A DNA stretch of 64,000 nucleotides from assembly GCF_963675305.1 (NCBI RefSeq), contig NZ_OY776147.1, forward strand, positions 2,356,001-2,420,000. Direction: 5' to 3'. The translations under genes were made by a program, and so were the position numbers. This DNA comes from an uncultured Hyphomonas sp. (lineage in GTDB: Bacteria; Pseudomonadota; Alphaproteobacteria; Caulobacterales; Hyphomonadaceae). The notes beneath the pieces are model-generated. The model made no database searches and was not told the origin of the DNA. It worked only from the letters and a program-made list of their open reading frames with translations. Below, piece after piece: positions 1 to 7,105 of this stretch (its first letter is position 1; the number at the start of each line of letters is the position of its first letter).

Positions 1-245
1 CCGGCGAAGAGGCGCTGAACCGGTTTGAATCCAGCGAAGGCAAGTTCCGCCACTTCTGCACCAAATGCGGCTCGCACATCATGGCGGAGCGCGTGAACCA
101 GCCCGTTGTGCTGTTGCGGCTGGGCTGTCTCGACATCGAAATCGAAGGCAATCCGCTGGGCCATATCTGGCGGTCTGACTGCGCCAGCTGGTACGATCCG
201 AAAGACACGCTTCCGGAATATCCGGAAGGCTTTCCCGCGAAGTGA
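1..245 (+). CDS. GFA-family (glutathione-dependent formaldehyde-activating enzyme-like) protein, 3' end only
   Basis: Only the last 80 or so codons are in the window; the gene enters from the left edge with codons starting at base 3. The visible protein contains FCTKCGSHI, the second zinc-binding CxxC of the GFA/CENP-V fold (Pfam GFA), then a long hydrophobic strand (PVVLLRLGCLD) and a C-terminal DCASWYDP. These small beta-sheet zinc proteins include glutathione-formaldehyde adduct enzymes, but most members have no proven substrate. The stop TGA shares its last base with the ATG of the next gene, a glutathione transferase, so the two look co-translated and a glutathione-related role is plausible. 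The N-terminal zinc ligands are outside the window. Confidence 0.8.
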   Translation, partial: GEEALNRFESSEGKFRHFCTKCGSHIMAERVNQPVVLLRLGCLDIEIEGNPLGHIWRSDCASWYDPKDTLPEYPEGFPAK

Positions 246-907
246 TGCCGGACGCCGCCGCCCCGATCCTCTACACGTTCCGCCGTTGCCCCTATGCCAT
301 GCGCGGGCGCCTCGCTTTGTCGGCGGCACAGCTGGATATTCGCGTGCGGGAAGTCGTGCTGCGCGACAAGCCGGCGGCGATGCTGGAAGCGAGCCCCAAG
401 GGCACGGTGCCGGTTCTGGTGCTGGAAAGCGGCGAAGTGATCGACGAAAGCCTCGACGTGATGCGCTGGGCGCTGGCGCAGGCCGACCCGGAAGGCTGGT
501 TGGACGCTGACACGGGCGAGACCAGCGCGCTGATCGCCCGGAATGACGGGCCGTTCAAACGCGCGCTCGACCGCTACAAATATCCAAACCGGTATGAGGA
601 TGAAGGCGCCGACCCAGTCGAAAACCGCGACGCAGGCCTCGCCATTGTCGAAGACTTGTCAGAGCGGATCGCGGCCCATGGCGGGCAGCTGTTCGGCCCG
701 GCGCCGACGCTGGCCGACATGGCGATCTTCCCCTTCGTGCGCCAGTTCGCCCATACGGACATGGACTGGTGGGAGGGCGCTGCGCCCGGCCCGGTGAAAA
801 CCTGGCTCGCAGGGCACAAGGATAGCGCCCGCTTCCGCGCGATCATGAAGAAATACCCCCAATGGGCGCCGGGCGAGGCCGAACCTGCGCTTCCCATTGC
901 CGGTTAA
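245..907 (+). CDS. glutathione S-transferase family protein
   Basis: A protein of 220 residues. The N-terminal thioredoxin-like domain begins ILYTFRRCPYAMRGRLAL, where the CPYA motif holds the Cys or Tyr used to activate glutathione in bacterial GSTs. The turn GTVPVL carries the cis-proline that is diagnostic of the fold, and ESLDVMRWAL continues the domain. The C-terminal half (about residues 100-210) is the helical GST_C domain with LADMAIFPFVRQFAH. The ATG at 245 overlaps the preceding stop (TGATG); a GTG at 242 is possible but adds nothing. It likely acts in the cytoplasm on electrophiles or disulfides; the substrate cannot be read. The upstream GFA-family gene appears to be in the same transcript. 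Confidence 0.88.
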   Translation: MPDAAAPILYTFRRCPYAMRGRLALSAAQLDIRVREVVLRDKPAAMLEASPKGTVPVLVLESGEVIDESLDVMRWALAQADPEGWLDADTGETSALIARNDGPFKRALDRYKYPNRYEDEGADPVENRDAGLAIVEDLSERIAAHGGQLFGPAPTLADMAIFPFVRQFAHTDMDWWEGAAPGPVKTWLAGHKDSARFRAIMKKYPQWAPGEAEPALPIAG

Positions 908-932
908 GCTGCACCCGCCCGCTTTTGCCCCC

Positions 933-960
933 TTGCAAAATCCGCCGCGCGGCGTAAACA
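933..960 (+). promoter_or_regulatory. candidate promoter of tRNA-Pro
   Basis: TTGCAA at 933-938 and TAAACA at 955-960 are separated by 16 bases and end about 15 bases before the tRNA. The -10 match is weak. The other tRNA in this window has a similar TTGCA-type -35 element, which is modest support. Confidence 0.35.
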
Positions 961-975
961 GCCCGTTCTTCGGCA

Positions 976-1052
976 CGGAGTGTAGCTCAGCCTGGTAGAG
1001 CACTGTCTTCGGGAGGCAGGGGCCGGAGGTTCGAATCCTCTCACTCCGACCA
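976..1052 (+). tRNA. tRNA-Pro (anticodon CGG)
   Basis: A 77-nt cloverleaf. The acceptor stem CGGAGTG pairs perfectly with CACTCCG, followed by discriminator A and an encoded CCA. The anticodon stem CTGTC/GGCAG (one G-U pair) closes the loop TTCGGGA, giving anticodon CGG at positions 34-36. The D-arm (GCTCAGCCTGGTAGAGC) and T-arm (GGAGGTTCGAATCCTC) are canonical, and the C1-G72 pair with A73 is typical of bacterial proline tRNAs. It reads Pro codon CCG, heavily used in this GC-rich genome. Confidence 0.96.
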
Positions 1053-1113
1053 TTCATTGCCATTGCGCCTGCGGCGCAAAAATCGATCGAGGATCGATTT
1101 TAGGCAATGAATG
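1051..1113. repeat. nested palindrome (three-way-junction inverted repeat) directly after tRNA-Pro
   Basis: An 11-bp outer stem, CATTCATTGCC (1051-1061) with GGCAATGAATG (1103-1113), encloses two further perfect hairpins. These are TTGCGCC/GGCGCAA (1063-1069 with 1073-1079) and AAAATCGATC/GATCGATTTT (1079-1088 with 1092-1101). The outer arm starts on the CCA end of the tRNA. The last hairpin ends in TTTT and could end tRNA transcription, but the outer stem is not needed for that. It looks like a small mobile palindromic element (REPIN-like) or a relic at a tRNA 3' end. No second copy was seen in this window. Confidence 0.7.
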
Positions 1114-1148
1114 AATCGGCGCTGAAACCAGATCCCTCGTCCCCCCGA

Positions 1149-1178
1149 TTGACAACCCACCCCAACCCGGCCTATTGC
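1149..1178 (+). promoter_or_regulatory. sigma70-like promoter of the MATE exporter gene
   Basis: TTGACA (1149-1154, perfect -35) and TATTGC (1173-1178, 3-4 of 6 for -10) lie 18 bases apart. They would give a start near 1185 and a leader of about 145 nt before the ATG at 1331. I recognise no riboswitch class in that leader. Confidence 0.5.
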
Positions 1179-1330
1179 CCCGCGCAAGGGTTCTGAGCCC
1201 CTGCCGCCTGCAGACGTCCCGTCACGGTGAAGCTCTTTCAAGACATCTCTTCCCTCACCCTCGATGCATTTCGACGGTGGGTAATGCAGGCCCCCATCCC
1301 AGTCGGAATGCCTCTTTTGAGGAGTGTGTG

Positions 1331-2713
1331 ATGTCTTTGCGACCATCGCCCGACAATCAATTCCTGACACGGCCGCCCGGCCGGGTGTTCGCCGCGAACG
1401 CCCTGCCCATGATGCTGATCATGCTGATGAACGGGCTGCTGAACATTATCGATGCCGCCTTCCTGGGCCACTTCGTGGGCACCGGGGCGATGACGGCCAT
1501 TGGCCTGGTTTTCCCGGCCATCATGGTACTGATCGCCCTGTCCACGCTGGTCAGCGGCGGCATGTCCAGCCTTCTGGCCCGCCAGCTGGGCGCGGGCGAT
1601 ACCGACGGTGCCGGCGCGACGCTGGCCAGCGCCCATGGCCTCGCCCTGGCCATTGCAGCCTTGGTGATGATTGCCTTCCTGTGCGGCGGACGGGCCGTCG
1701 CAGGCCAGCTGTCCGCCTCTGACCCGGCCATTGCCGACATGGCCTTCACCTATATGGCGATCACTGTGCTGGCCCTGCCGGTCCAGTTTGCCCTTGGTCT
1801 GCATGCGGACACATGGCGGAATGAGGGCCGGGCCGGACTGGTCGCGCTCCTGTCCGTTGGTGTGACACTGGCCAATATCGTGCTGAACTATGTCCTGATC
1901 GGAGAGTTGGGCCTTGGCGTAGCAGGATCCGCCTGGGGCACGGCACTGGCACAGGTGTTCGGGCTGGGCCTGCTCCTGTGGCTGCGGTACCGCGGCCAAG
2001 GCATCGTGCCGCTGCAGGCCCTGCGCCGGCATCGCTGGACCGGAAACTGGGGCCGGCTGGCCGGGCTTGGTGCGCCGCTCAGCCTCAGCTTCATCGGCAT
2101 GGCGCTCGTCTCATCCTGTGTGATCGTGTCCCTGCGCCTGACCGCCGGGGCAGACTATGCTGACACGATTGCCGCCTATGGCATCGTCACCCGTGTGCTG
2201 GGTTTTGCCTTCCTTCCGAGCATGGCGTTTGCGCTGGCCCTGCAGAGCATTGCGGGGAATAATTGGGGCGCAGGCTTGCACGGCCGTGCACGGAGCGTCC
2301 TGAAAATCGCCCTTCTGACCGCCCTCGCTTACAGCCTCAGCATGGAAGTCATCTTCCTGACCGGCGGCACGGCGATCGGATCGGCCTTTATCGGTGATCC
2401 GCGCGTCATCACGCAGGTTGCCGGCATCCTGCATCTGATGGGCCTGCTCTACCTGTTCACAGGCCCTGTGCTCTCGCTGGCGCTTTACTTCCAGGCCATC
2501 GGCCAGCCGCAGAAGGCCGGGCTGCTGACCCTGTCAAAATCCTTCGTGCTGTTGCCCGCACTGATCGCGGCACTGGCTGTGGCACGGGGCGCGCAGGCGA
2601 TCTGGTTTGCCTTTCCGTTGTCGGACGGGCTGGCCGTAATCATGGCGGTCGTGCTGGCAATCCCGGTGCTGAAGTCTGCGCCGGAACGCCCCGCCTACAG
2701 CCCGGCACAATAG
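1331..2713 (+). CDS. MATE family efflux transporter
   Basis: 460 residues and about 12 predicted membrane helices arranged as two MatE halves. The N-terminus (ANALPMMLIMLMNGLLNIIDAAFLG) and the VSGGMSSLLARQLGAGD loop after helix 2 are typical of the family. MATE pumps use Na+ or H+ gradients to export cationic drugs, dyes or metabolites across the inner membrane; the substrate cannot be told here. The ATG at 1331 is chosen because GAGGAG sits just upstream and the N-terminus then matches the family. The open frame extends upstream to 1175, but that segment looks non-coding. It is a single-gene unit with its own promoter and a terminator at 2730-2760. Confidence 0.9.
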   Translation: MSLRPSPDNQFLTRPPGRVFAANALPMMLIMLMNGLLNIIDAAFLGHFVGTGAMTAIGLVFPAIMVLIALSTLVSGGMSSLLARQLGAGDTDGAGATLASAHGLALAIAALVMIAFLCGGRAVAGQLSASDPAIADMAFTYMAITVLALPVQFALGLHADTWRNEGRAGLVALLSVGVTLANIVLNYVLIGELGLGVAGSAWGTALAQVFGLGLLLWLRYRGQGIVPLQALRRHRWTGNWGRLAGLGAPLSLSFIGMALVSSCVIVSLRLTAGADYADTIAAYGIVTRVLGFAFLPSMAFALALQSIAGNNWGAGLHGRARSVLKIALLTALAYSLSMEVIFLTGGTAIGSAFIGDPRVITQVAGILHLMGLLYLFTGPVLSLALYFQAIGQPQKAGLLTLSKSFVLLPALIAALAVARGAQAIWFAFPLSDGLAVIMAVVLAIPVLKSAPERPAYSPAQ

Positions 2714-2729
2714 CGCCCGGAACAAAGAA

Positions 2730-2760
2730 AAAGGCGGGCTGGAATATCCGGCCCGCCTTT
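2730..2760. terminator. bidirectional rho-independent terminator
   Basis: AAAGGCGGGC (2730-2739) pairs with GCCCGCCTTT (2751-2760) around an 11-nt loop, with T-rich sequence after the stem on both strands. It separates the convergent MATE gene and alaS and should stop both. Confidence 0.85.
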
Positions 2761-2787
2761 GCTTTTTACGTTTCTAGTCTGAGCAGC

Positions 2788-5427
2788 CTAGCCTTTCAGC
2801 AGGGCACGCACAGCGTTCAGGGCCTCTTCGGCTTTCGAACCATCCGGCCCGCCGGCCATGGCCATGTCGGGACGGCCACCGCCGCCCTTGCCGCCCACAA
2901 CTTCGGACGCGGCCTTGACCAGATCAACGGCGGAGAACTTGTCCGTCAGATCTTTCGTGACGCCTACGGCGACCCCGGCCTTGCCATCGGCCACGCCGAC
3001 AAAGGCCACGATGCCGGAGCCGATCTGCGCTTTCGCCTCGTCGACGAGCGCGCGCAGGTCTTTCCCGCCGACGCCTTCAGCGACGCGGGCGAGCAGCTTC
3101 ACGCCATTGATCTCTTCCGGGCCGGCCGGCGCGCCACTGCCGCCGCCCATGGCGAGCTTGCGCTTGGCTTCGGCCAGTTCGCGTTCCAGATTGCGCTTTT
3201 CCTCGCCCAGCGTTGCAACGCGTTTCGGCAGGTCCTTCAGCGGCACTTTCAGGCTGTCGGCAATGTCGGCGCCGATCTGCGCCCGGCCTTTCAGCCAGTC
3301 AAGCGCCTCGGCGCCCGTAGCGGCCTCAATCCGGCGCACCCCGGCGGAGACGCCGCTTTCCGACGTGATCACGAACACGGCAATGTCGCCGGAGCGTTCC
3401 ACATGCGTACCGCCGCACAGCTCCACCGAATAGCGCCGGTCGTCGCCTGTCCCCATGGACAGCACACGGACTTCATCGCCATATTTCTCGCCGAACAGGG
3501 CAAGCGCGCCTGCCTCGATGGCCTTTTCTGGCGATGTCACCTGAATGCCGGTCGGCAGGTTCGCGCGGATCTGGGCGTTCACTTCGTTTTCCACCGCTTC
3601 GATCTCGGCAGCGCTGAGCGGGCCGCCATGCGAGAAATCAAAGCGCAGGCGATCGGCCTCCACAAGGGAGCCTTTCTGCGTGACATGCTCGCCGAGCACC
3701 TTGCGCAGGGCAGCATGCATCAAGTGGGTGGCGGAGTGGTTGGCCATCACGGCCTTGCGGCGGACCGCATCGACATGCAGCTGGGCCGTCGCGCCGGTCT
3801 TCGCGGCGCCGGACACCAGTTCGCCGACATGAACGTGCACGTCACCGGCGCGCTTCTGGACATCGCGCACGATAAAGCGCGCGCCATCCTCAAAGACGAT
3901 TTCGCCATGATCACCTGCCTGGCCGCCGGATTCGGCGTAGAAAGGCGTCGTGTCGAAGACGAGTTCAGCCGGGCCCGGCGACAACGTGTCGGTCAGCACA
4001 CCGCCGGCCGCAATGGCGACCAGCTTCCCGCTGCCCTCGGTGTTGCCATAGCCAGTGAACTTGGTCGCGCCGACCTTGTCGCGGACGCGGAACCAGATTT
4101 CATCCGTTGCCTGATCGCCGGACGCAAAACCAGCCGCGCGGCTGCCCTCACGCTGCACTTCCATGGCGGCATCGAAGCCGTCGACATCGACGGTCATGCC
4201 GCGCGTGCGCAGGATGTCCTGCGTCAGGTCCAGCGGGAAGCCATAAGTGTCGTACAGCTTGAAGGCCGTCTCACCCGGAAGGGAAGCGCCCTGCACCAGT
4301 GTTTCGGTTTCCTTTTCCAGCAGCGACAGGCCATTGCCCAGCGTGCGCTGGAAGCGGGTCTCTTCCTGCTCCAGGGCGGCTTCGATGGCGGCCTTCGCGC
4401 GGCCGAGTTCCGGATAGGCCTCCCCCATTTCGGAGATCAGCGCCGGGGTCAGCTTGTGCATCAGCGGCTCGCGCGCGCCCAGCAGGTGGCCGTGGCGCAT
4501 GGCGCGGCGCATGATGCGGCGCAGGACATAGCCGCGGCCTTCGTTCGACGGCAGGACACCATCGGCGATCAGGAAGGCGGAGGTACGCAGATGGTCGGCG
4601 ATCACGCGGAACGAGGCGAGCTTGTCGCCTGCAGCCTTCGCGCCATAGACGCTTTCTTCCGCTTCGATCAGGCCACGGAACAGGTCGATGTCGTAATTGT
4701 TGTGGACATTCTGCAGGACGGCGGAAATCCGTTCCAGCCCCATGCCGGTGTCGATCGACGGTTTCGGCAGATTCTCGCGCTTGCCGCCAGCCAGCTGGTT
4801 GAACTGCATGAAGACGAGGTTCCAGATCTCGATGAACCGGTCGCCATCCTCATCCGGGCTGCCGGGCGGGCCGCCGGGAATGTCTTCGCCATGATCGTAG
4901 AAGATTTCAGAGCACGGGCCGCACGGACCGGTATCGCCCATGGACCAGAAATTGTCCGACGTGCTGATGCGGATAATTTTAGAATCGTCGAACCCGGCGA
5001 CCTTCTTCCAGATGGCGGCCGCTTCGTCGTCCTCGGAATAGACTGTCACCAGCAGGCGTTTCGGGTCCAGGCCGAATTCCTTCGTCACCATTTCCCAGGC
5101 AAAGGCGATGGCCTCGTCCTTGAAATAGTCGCCGAAGGAGAAATTCCCCAGCATTTCAAAGAAAGTGTGGTGGCGGGCCGTATAGCCGACATTGTCGAGG
5201 TCGTTGTGCTTGCCGCCGGCACGGACACATTTCTGCGACGTCACTGCCCGTGGGGAGTCCGGAGTCTCGGCGCCGGTGAAAATGTTCTTGAACGGCACCA
5301 TGCCGGCATTGACGAACAGAAGAGTCGGATCGTTCTGCGGCACCAGCGGCGCGGACGCCCGGCGGGTGTGCCCGTGCTTCTCGAAATAGGCGAGAAATGC
5401 TTCGCGGATCTGGTTTACGCTGGTCAT
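2788..5427 (-). CDS. alaS: alanine--tRNA ligase
   Basis: 879 residues, the normal length for full AlaRS. The class II catalytic core is at the N-terminus (HTFFEMLGNFSFGDYFK motif region; GDTGPCGPCSEI; GMGLERISAVLQ motif 3). The editing domain shows both zinc motifs of the mischarged-tRNA deacylase, HSATHLMHA (HxxxH) and CGGTHV with a downstream Cys/His set. The C-terminal DHHA1/C-Ala domain ends in a glycine-rich stretch (VVGGKGGGGRPDMAMAGG). The enzyme charges tRNA-Ala and removes misactivated Ser/Gly. It lies downstream of recA on the same strand, an arrangement common in alphaproteobacteria. The 207-bp spacer contains strong secondary structure that could couple or separate the two transcription units. 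Confidence 0.98.
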   Translation of the reverse strand: MTSVNQIREAFLAYFEKHGHTRRASAPLVPQNDPTLLFVNAGMVPFKNIFTGAETPDSPRAVTSQKCVRAGGKHNDLDNVGYTARHHTFFEMLGNFSFGDYFKDEAIAFAWEMVTKEFGLDPKRLLVTVYSEDDEAAAIWKKVAGFDDSKIIRISTSDNFWSMGDTGPCGPCSEIFYDHGEDIPGGPPGSPDEDGDRFIEIWNLVFMQFNQLAGGKRENLPKPSIDTGMGLERISAVLQNVHNNYDIDLFRGLIEAEESVYGAKAAGDKLASFRVIADHLRTSAFLIADGVLPSNEGRGYVLRRIMRRAMRHGHLLGAREPLMHKLTPALISEMGEAYPELGRAKAAIEAALEQEETRFQRTLGNGLSLLEKETETLVQGASLPGETAFKLYDTYGFPLDLTQDILRTRGMTVDVDGFDAAMEVQREGSRAAGFASGDQATDEIWFRVRDKVGATKFTGYGNTEGSGKLVAIAAGGVLTDTLSPGPAELVFDTTPFYAESGGQAGDHGEIVFEDGARFIVRDVQKRAGDVHVHVGELVSGAAKTGATAQLHVDAVRRKAVMANHSATHLMHAALRKVLGEHVTQKGSLVEADRLRFDFSHGGPLSAAEIEAVENEVNAQIRANLPTGIQVTSPEKAIEAGALALFGEKYGDEVRVLSMGTGDDRRYSVELCGGTHVERSGDIAVFVITSESGVSAGVRRIEAATGAEALDWLKGRAQIGADIADSLKVPLKDLPKRVATLGEEKRNLERELAEAKRKLAMGGGSGAPAGPEEINGVKLLARVAEGVGGKDLRALVDEAKAQIGSGIVAFVGVADGKAGVAVGVTKDLTDKFSAVDLVKAASEVVGGKGGGGRPDMAMAGGPDGSKAEEALNAVRALLKG

Positions 5428-5466
5428 ATGATCTCAGGGTCCTCGGCGTATAAAATTGTCCCGAAA

Positions 5467-5608
5467 CGCCGAATCCGGCGCCGGGCCTTTACGCGCGATA
5501 TAAAGGCCCCTTTGCCGCGCGCCAAGATTGGCGCACCACAAAGGGGCCAGTTTGCCGGACGAGAGAGTGGAAACCGGCCCTGAGAGGACGTTTTCTGCAG
5601 GGAAAACG
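5467..5608 (-). promoter_or_regulatory. recA-alaS intergenic leader with four hairpins, two of them mutually exclusive
   Basis: In transcript order on the minus strand, the first stem is CGTTTTC/GAAAACG (5608-5602 with 5595-5589). Stem B pairs 5548-5539 with 5514-5505 (10 bp, GGCCCCTTTG type), has an inner GCGCCAA/TTGGCGC hairpin, and is followed by TTTATAT. Stem A pairs 5509-5501 with 5491-5483 (9 bp). Stem C pairs CGCCG 5480-5476 with CGGCG 5471-5467, followed by TTT. Stems A and B share bases 5505-5509, so both cannot form fully. B alone could be the recA terminator; together the set resembles a terminator/antiterminator leader before alaS. Pairings are read directly; regulation is inference. 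Confidence 0.6.
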
Positions 5609-5634
5609 CGAGAGAGAAGGCCGGTCAGCCCCGA

Positions 5635-6729
5635 TCAACCCTCGGCCGCATCCTTGGTATCGTCTTCTTCGGACCCATCCATGCCAGCCGCGAGCAGTTC
5701 GTCGGCGAGCAGGCCGGCATTGCGGCGGACGGCATCTTCGATTTCGTCCGCAATGGCCGGATTTTCCTTCAGGAAGGTGCGGGTTTTCTCACGGCCCTGG
5801 CCGATCCGCTCTCCATTATAGGAATACCAGGAGCCCGACTTCTCGATTACGTCGGCTTTCACGCCGAGATCGATCAGTTCCCCGGTCTTGGAGATGCCTT
5901 CGCCATAGAGAATGTCGAACTCGACCTGCCGGAAGGGCGGAGCCACCTTGTTCTTCACCACTTTGACGCGGGTCTGGTTGCCGATCACTTCATCGCGGTC
6001 CTTGATCGCGCCGATACGGCGGATGTCGAGGCGGACGGAGGCGTAGAATTTCAGGGCATTGCCGCCCGTCGTTGTCTCCGGGCTGCCGAACATGACGCCG
6101 ATTTTCATGCGGATCTGGTTGATGAAGATCACCATGCATTTCGACTTGGAGATCGAGCCGGTCAGCTTGCGCAGGGCCTGGCTCATCAGGCGAGCCTGCA
6201 GGCCCGGCAGCGAGTCGCCCATTTCGCCTTCGAGCTCAGCGCGCGGCGTCAGAGCCGCCACGGAGTCGATGACCAGAAGGTCCACTGCGCCGGAACGCAC
6301 CAGCGTGTCGGCGATCTCAAGCGCCTGCTCACCCGTATCGGGCTGGGAAATCAGGAGATCGTCCAGGTCCACGCCCAGCTTGGCGGCATAGACCGGGTCC
6401 AGCGCGTGCTCGGCATCGATAAAGGCACACACACCGCCATTCTTCTGCGCTTCGGCCACGCTGTGCAGCGACAGCGTCGTCTTGCCCGAGCTTTCCGGAC
6501 CGTAGATTTCGATGATGCGGCCTTTCGGCAGGCCGCCAATGCCAAGCGCGATATCCAGCCCGAGCGAACCCGTCGAAACGGCCTCGACATCCATGGCCTT
6601 CTTGTCGCCCAGACGCATGACCGAGCCCTTGCCAAAGGACCGTTCAATATTGCTGAGCGCCGTTTCGAGAGCCTTCTGCTTGTCCACGCCGGTTTCCTTG
6701 TCCACGAGTTGCAGCGCTGGTTTCGCCAT
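5635..6729 (-). CDS. recA: recombinase RecA
   Basis: 364 residues. The Walker A motif GPESSGKTT is at residues 77-85, Walker B is LLVIDSVAAL, and the DNA-binding loop regions include the conserved INQIRMKIGVMFGSPETTTGGNALKFYASVR stretch (quoted in part: INQIRMKIG, GNALKFY). The acidic C-terminal tail (EEDDTKDAAEG) is usual for RecA. RecA forms filaments on single-stranded DNA, catalyses strand exchange and promotes LexA self-cleavage. The ATG at 6729 is preceded by AAGGAG; the open frame runs 159 codons further upstream but that part is antisense to the DUF2093 gene and is not RecA. A candidate SOS box sits about 90-105 bases upstream of the start. alaS follows. Confidence 0.98.
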   Translation of the reverse strand: MAKPALQLVDKETGVDKQKALETALSNIERSFGKGSVMRLGDKKAMDVEAVSTGSLGLDIALGIGGLPKGRIIEIYGPESSGKTTLSLHSVAEAQKNGGVCAFIDAEHALDPVYAAKLGVDLDDLLISQPDTGEQALEIADTLVRSGAVDLLVIDSVAALTPRAELEGEMGDSLPGLQARLMSQALRKLTGSISKSKCMVIFINQIRMKIGVMFGSPETTTGGNALKFYASVRLDIRRIGAIKDRDEVIGNQTRVKVVKNKVAPPFRQVEFDILYGEGISKTGELIDLGVKADVIEKSGSWYSYNGERIGQGREKTRTFLKENPAIADEIEDAVRRNAGLLADELLAAGMDGSEEDDTKDAAEG

Positions 6730-6800
6730 GAGTCGTCTCCTTAGGTCCACTATAGGGGTGTTTTTGGCAAGGCCCCCCGGTCGCCTCATCTGAATCGTAT

Positions 6801-6834
6801 GTACCACGTTTGTTCCGCGGAACAAAGCAGAAAC
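6801..6834. promoter_or_regulatory. mirrored pair of SOS (LexA) box-like sites between recA and DUF2093
   Basis: The plus strand has GTACCACGTTTGTTC (6801-6815, GTAC-N7-GTTC); the minus strand has GTTTCTGCTTTGTTC (6834-6820, GTTT-N7-GTTC). Each differs by one base from the alphaproteobacterial LexA consensus GTTC-N7-GTTC. They face outward from a perfect 18-bp palindrome at 6809-6826 (TTTGTTCC and its complement). recA is a classic LexA target, so the minus-strand site has real prior support. Control of the divergent gene is inference. Confidence 0.55.
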
Positions 6835-6885
6835 TTTGTGCAGGCTGCTCTTTTCTTCAGGGCGCGTTTCAGGCATGCTCTTTTC

Positions 6886-7098
6886 ATGCTTACAAGATCC
6901 AGCCAGCCCGCCGGTGAAGCCCGCCTTCGCTATCTCGATGCCGACATCGACGTCATTTCGCCGGGCGATTATGTCGTCTGCGCCGTCACTGGCCGGAAAA
7001 TTCCGGTCCAGGCCCTGCGCTACTGGAGCGTCGACCGGCAGGAAGCCTATTGGGACGCCGACGCCGCCTCGTCCCGCATGGTTCCGGCGAAGGACTGA
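6886..7098 (+). CDS. DUF2093 domain-containing protein
   Basis: A 70-residue protein. The core EARLRYLDADIDVISPGDYVVCAVTGRKIP and RYWSVDRQEAYWDA (key parts: LRYLDAD, SPGDYV, CAVTG, YWSVDRQEAY) matches the DUF2093 family, small alphaproteobacterial proteins of unknown function. The family pattern resembles a short beta-rich metal or nucleic-acid binder, but nothing is proven. The ATG at 6886 is chosen because the family starts near here; the open frame continues to 6799 through the recA operator region. It is divergent from recA and 7 bases upstream of a peptidase gene, with which it probably shares a transcript. Confidence 0.75.
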   Translation: MLTRSSQPAGEARLRYLDADIDVISPGDYVVCAVTGRKIPVQALRYWSVDRQEAYWDADAASSRMVPAKD

Positions 7099-7105
7099 CG
7101 CACGC

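Noticed and set aside
3403..5583. 726-codon plus-strand frame across alaS
   Set aside because: It is the antisense of alaS, a clear synthetase; the long frame results from codon bias in GC-rich DNA.
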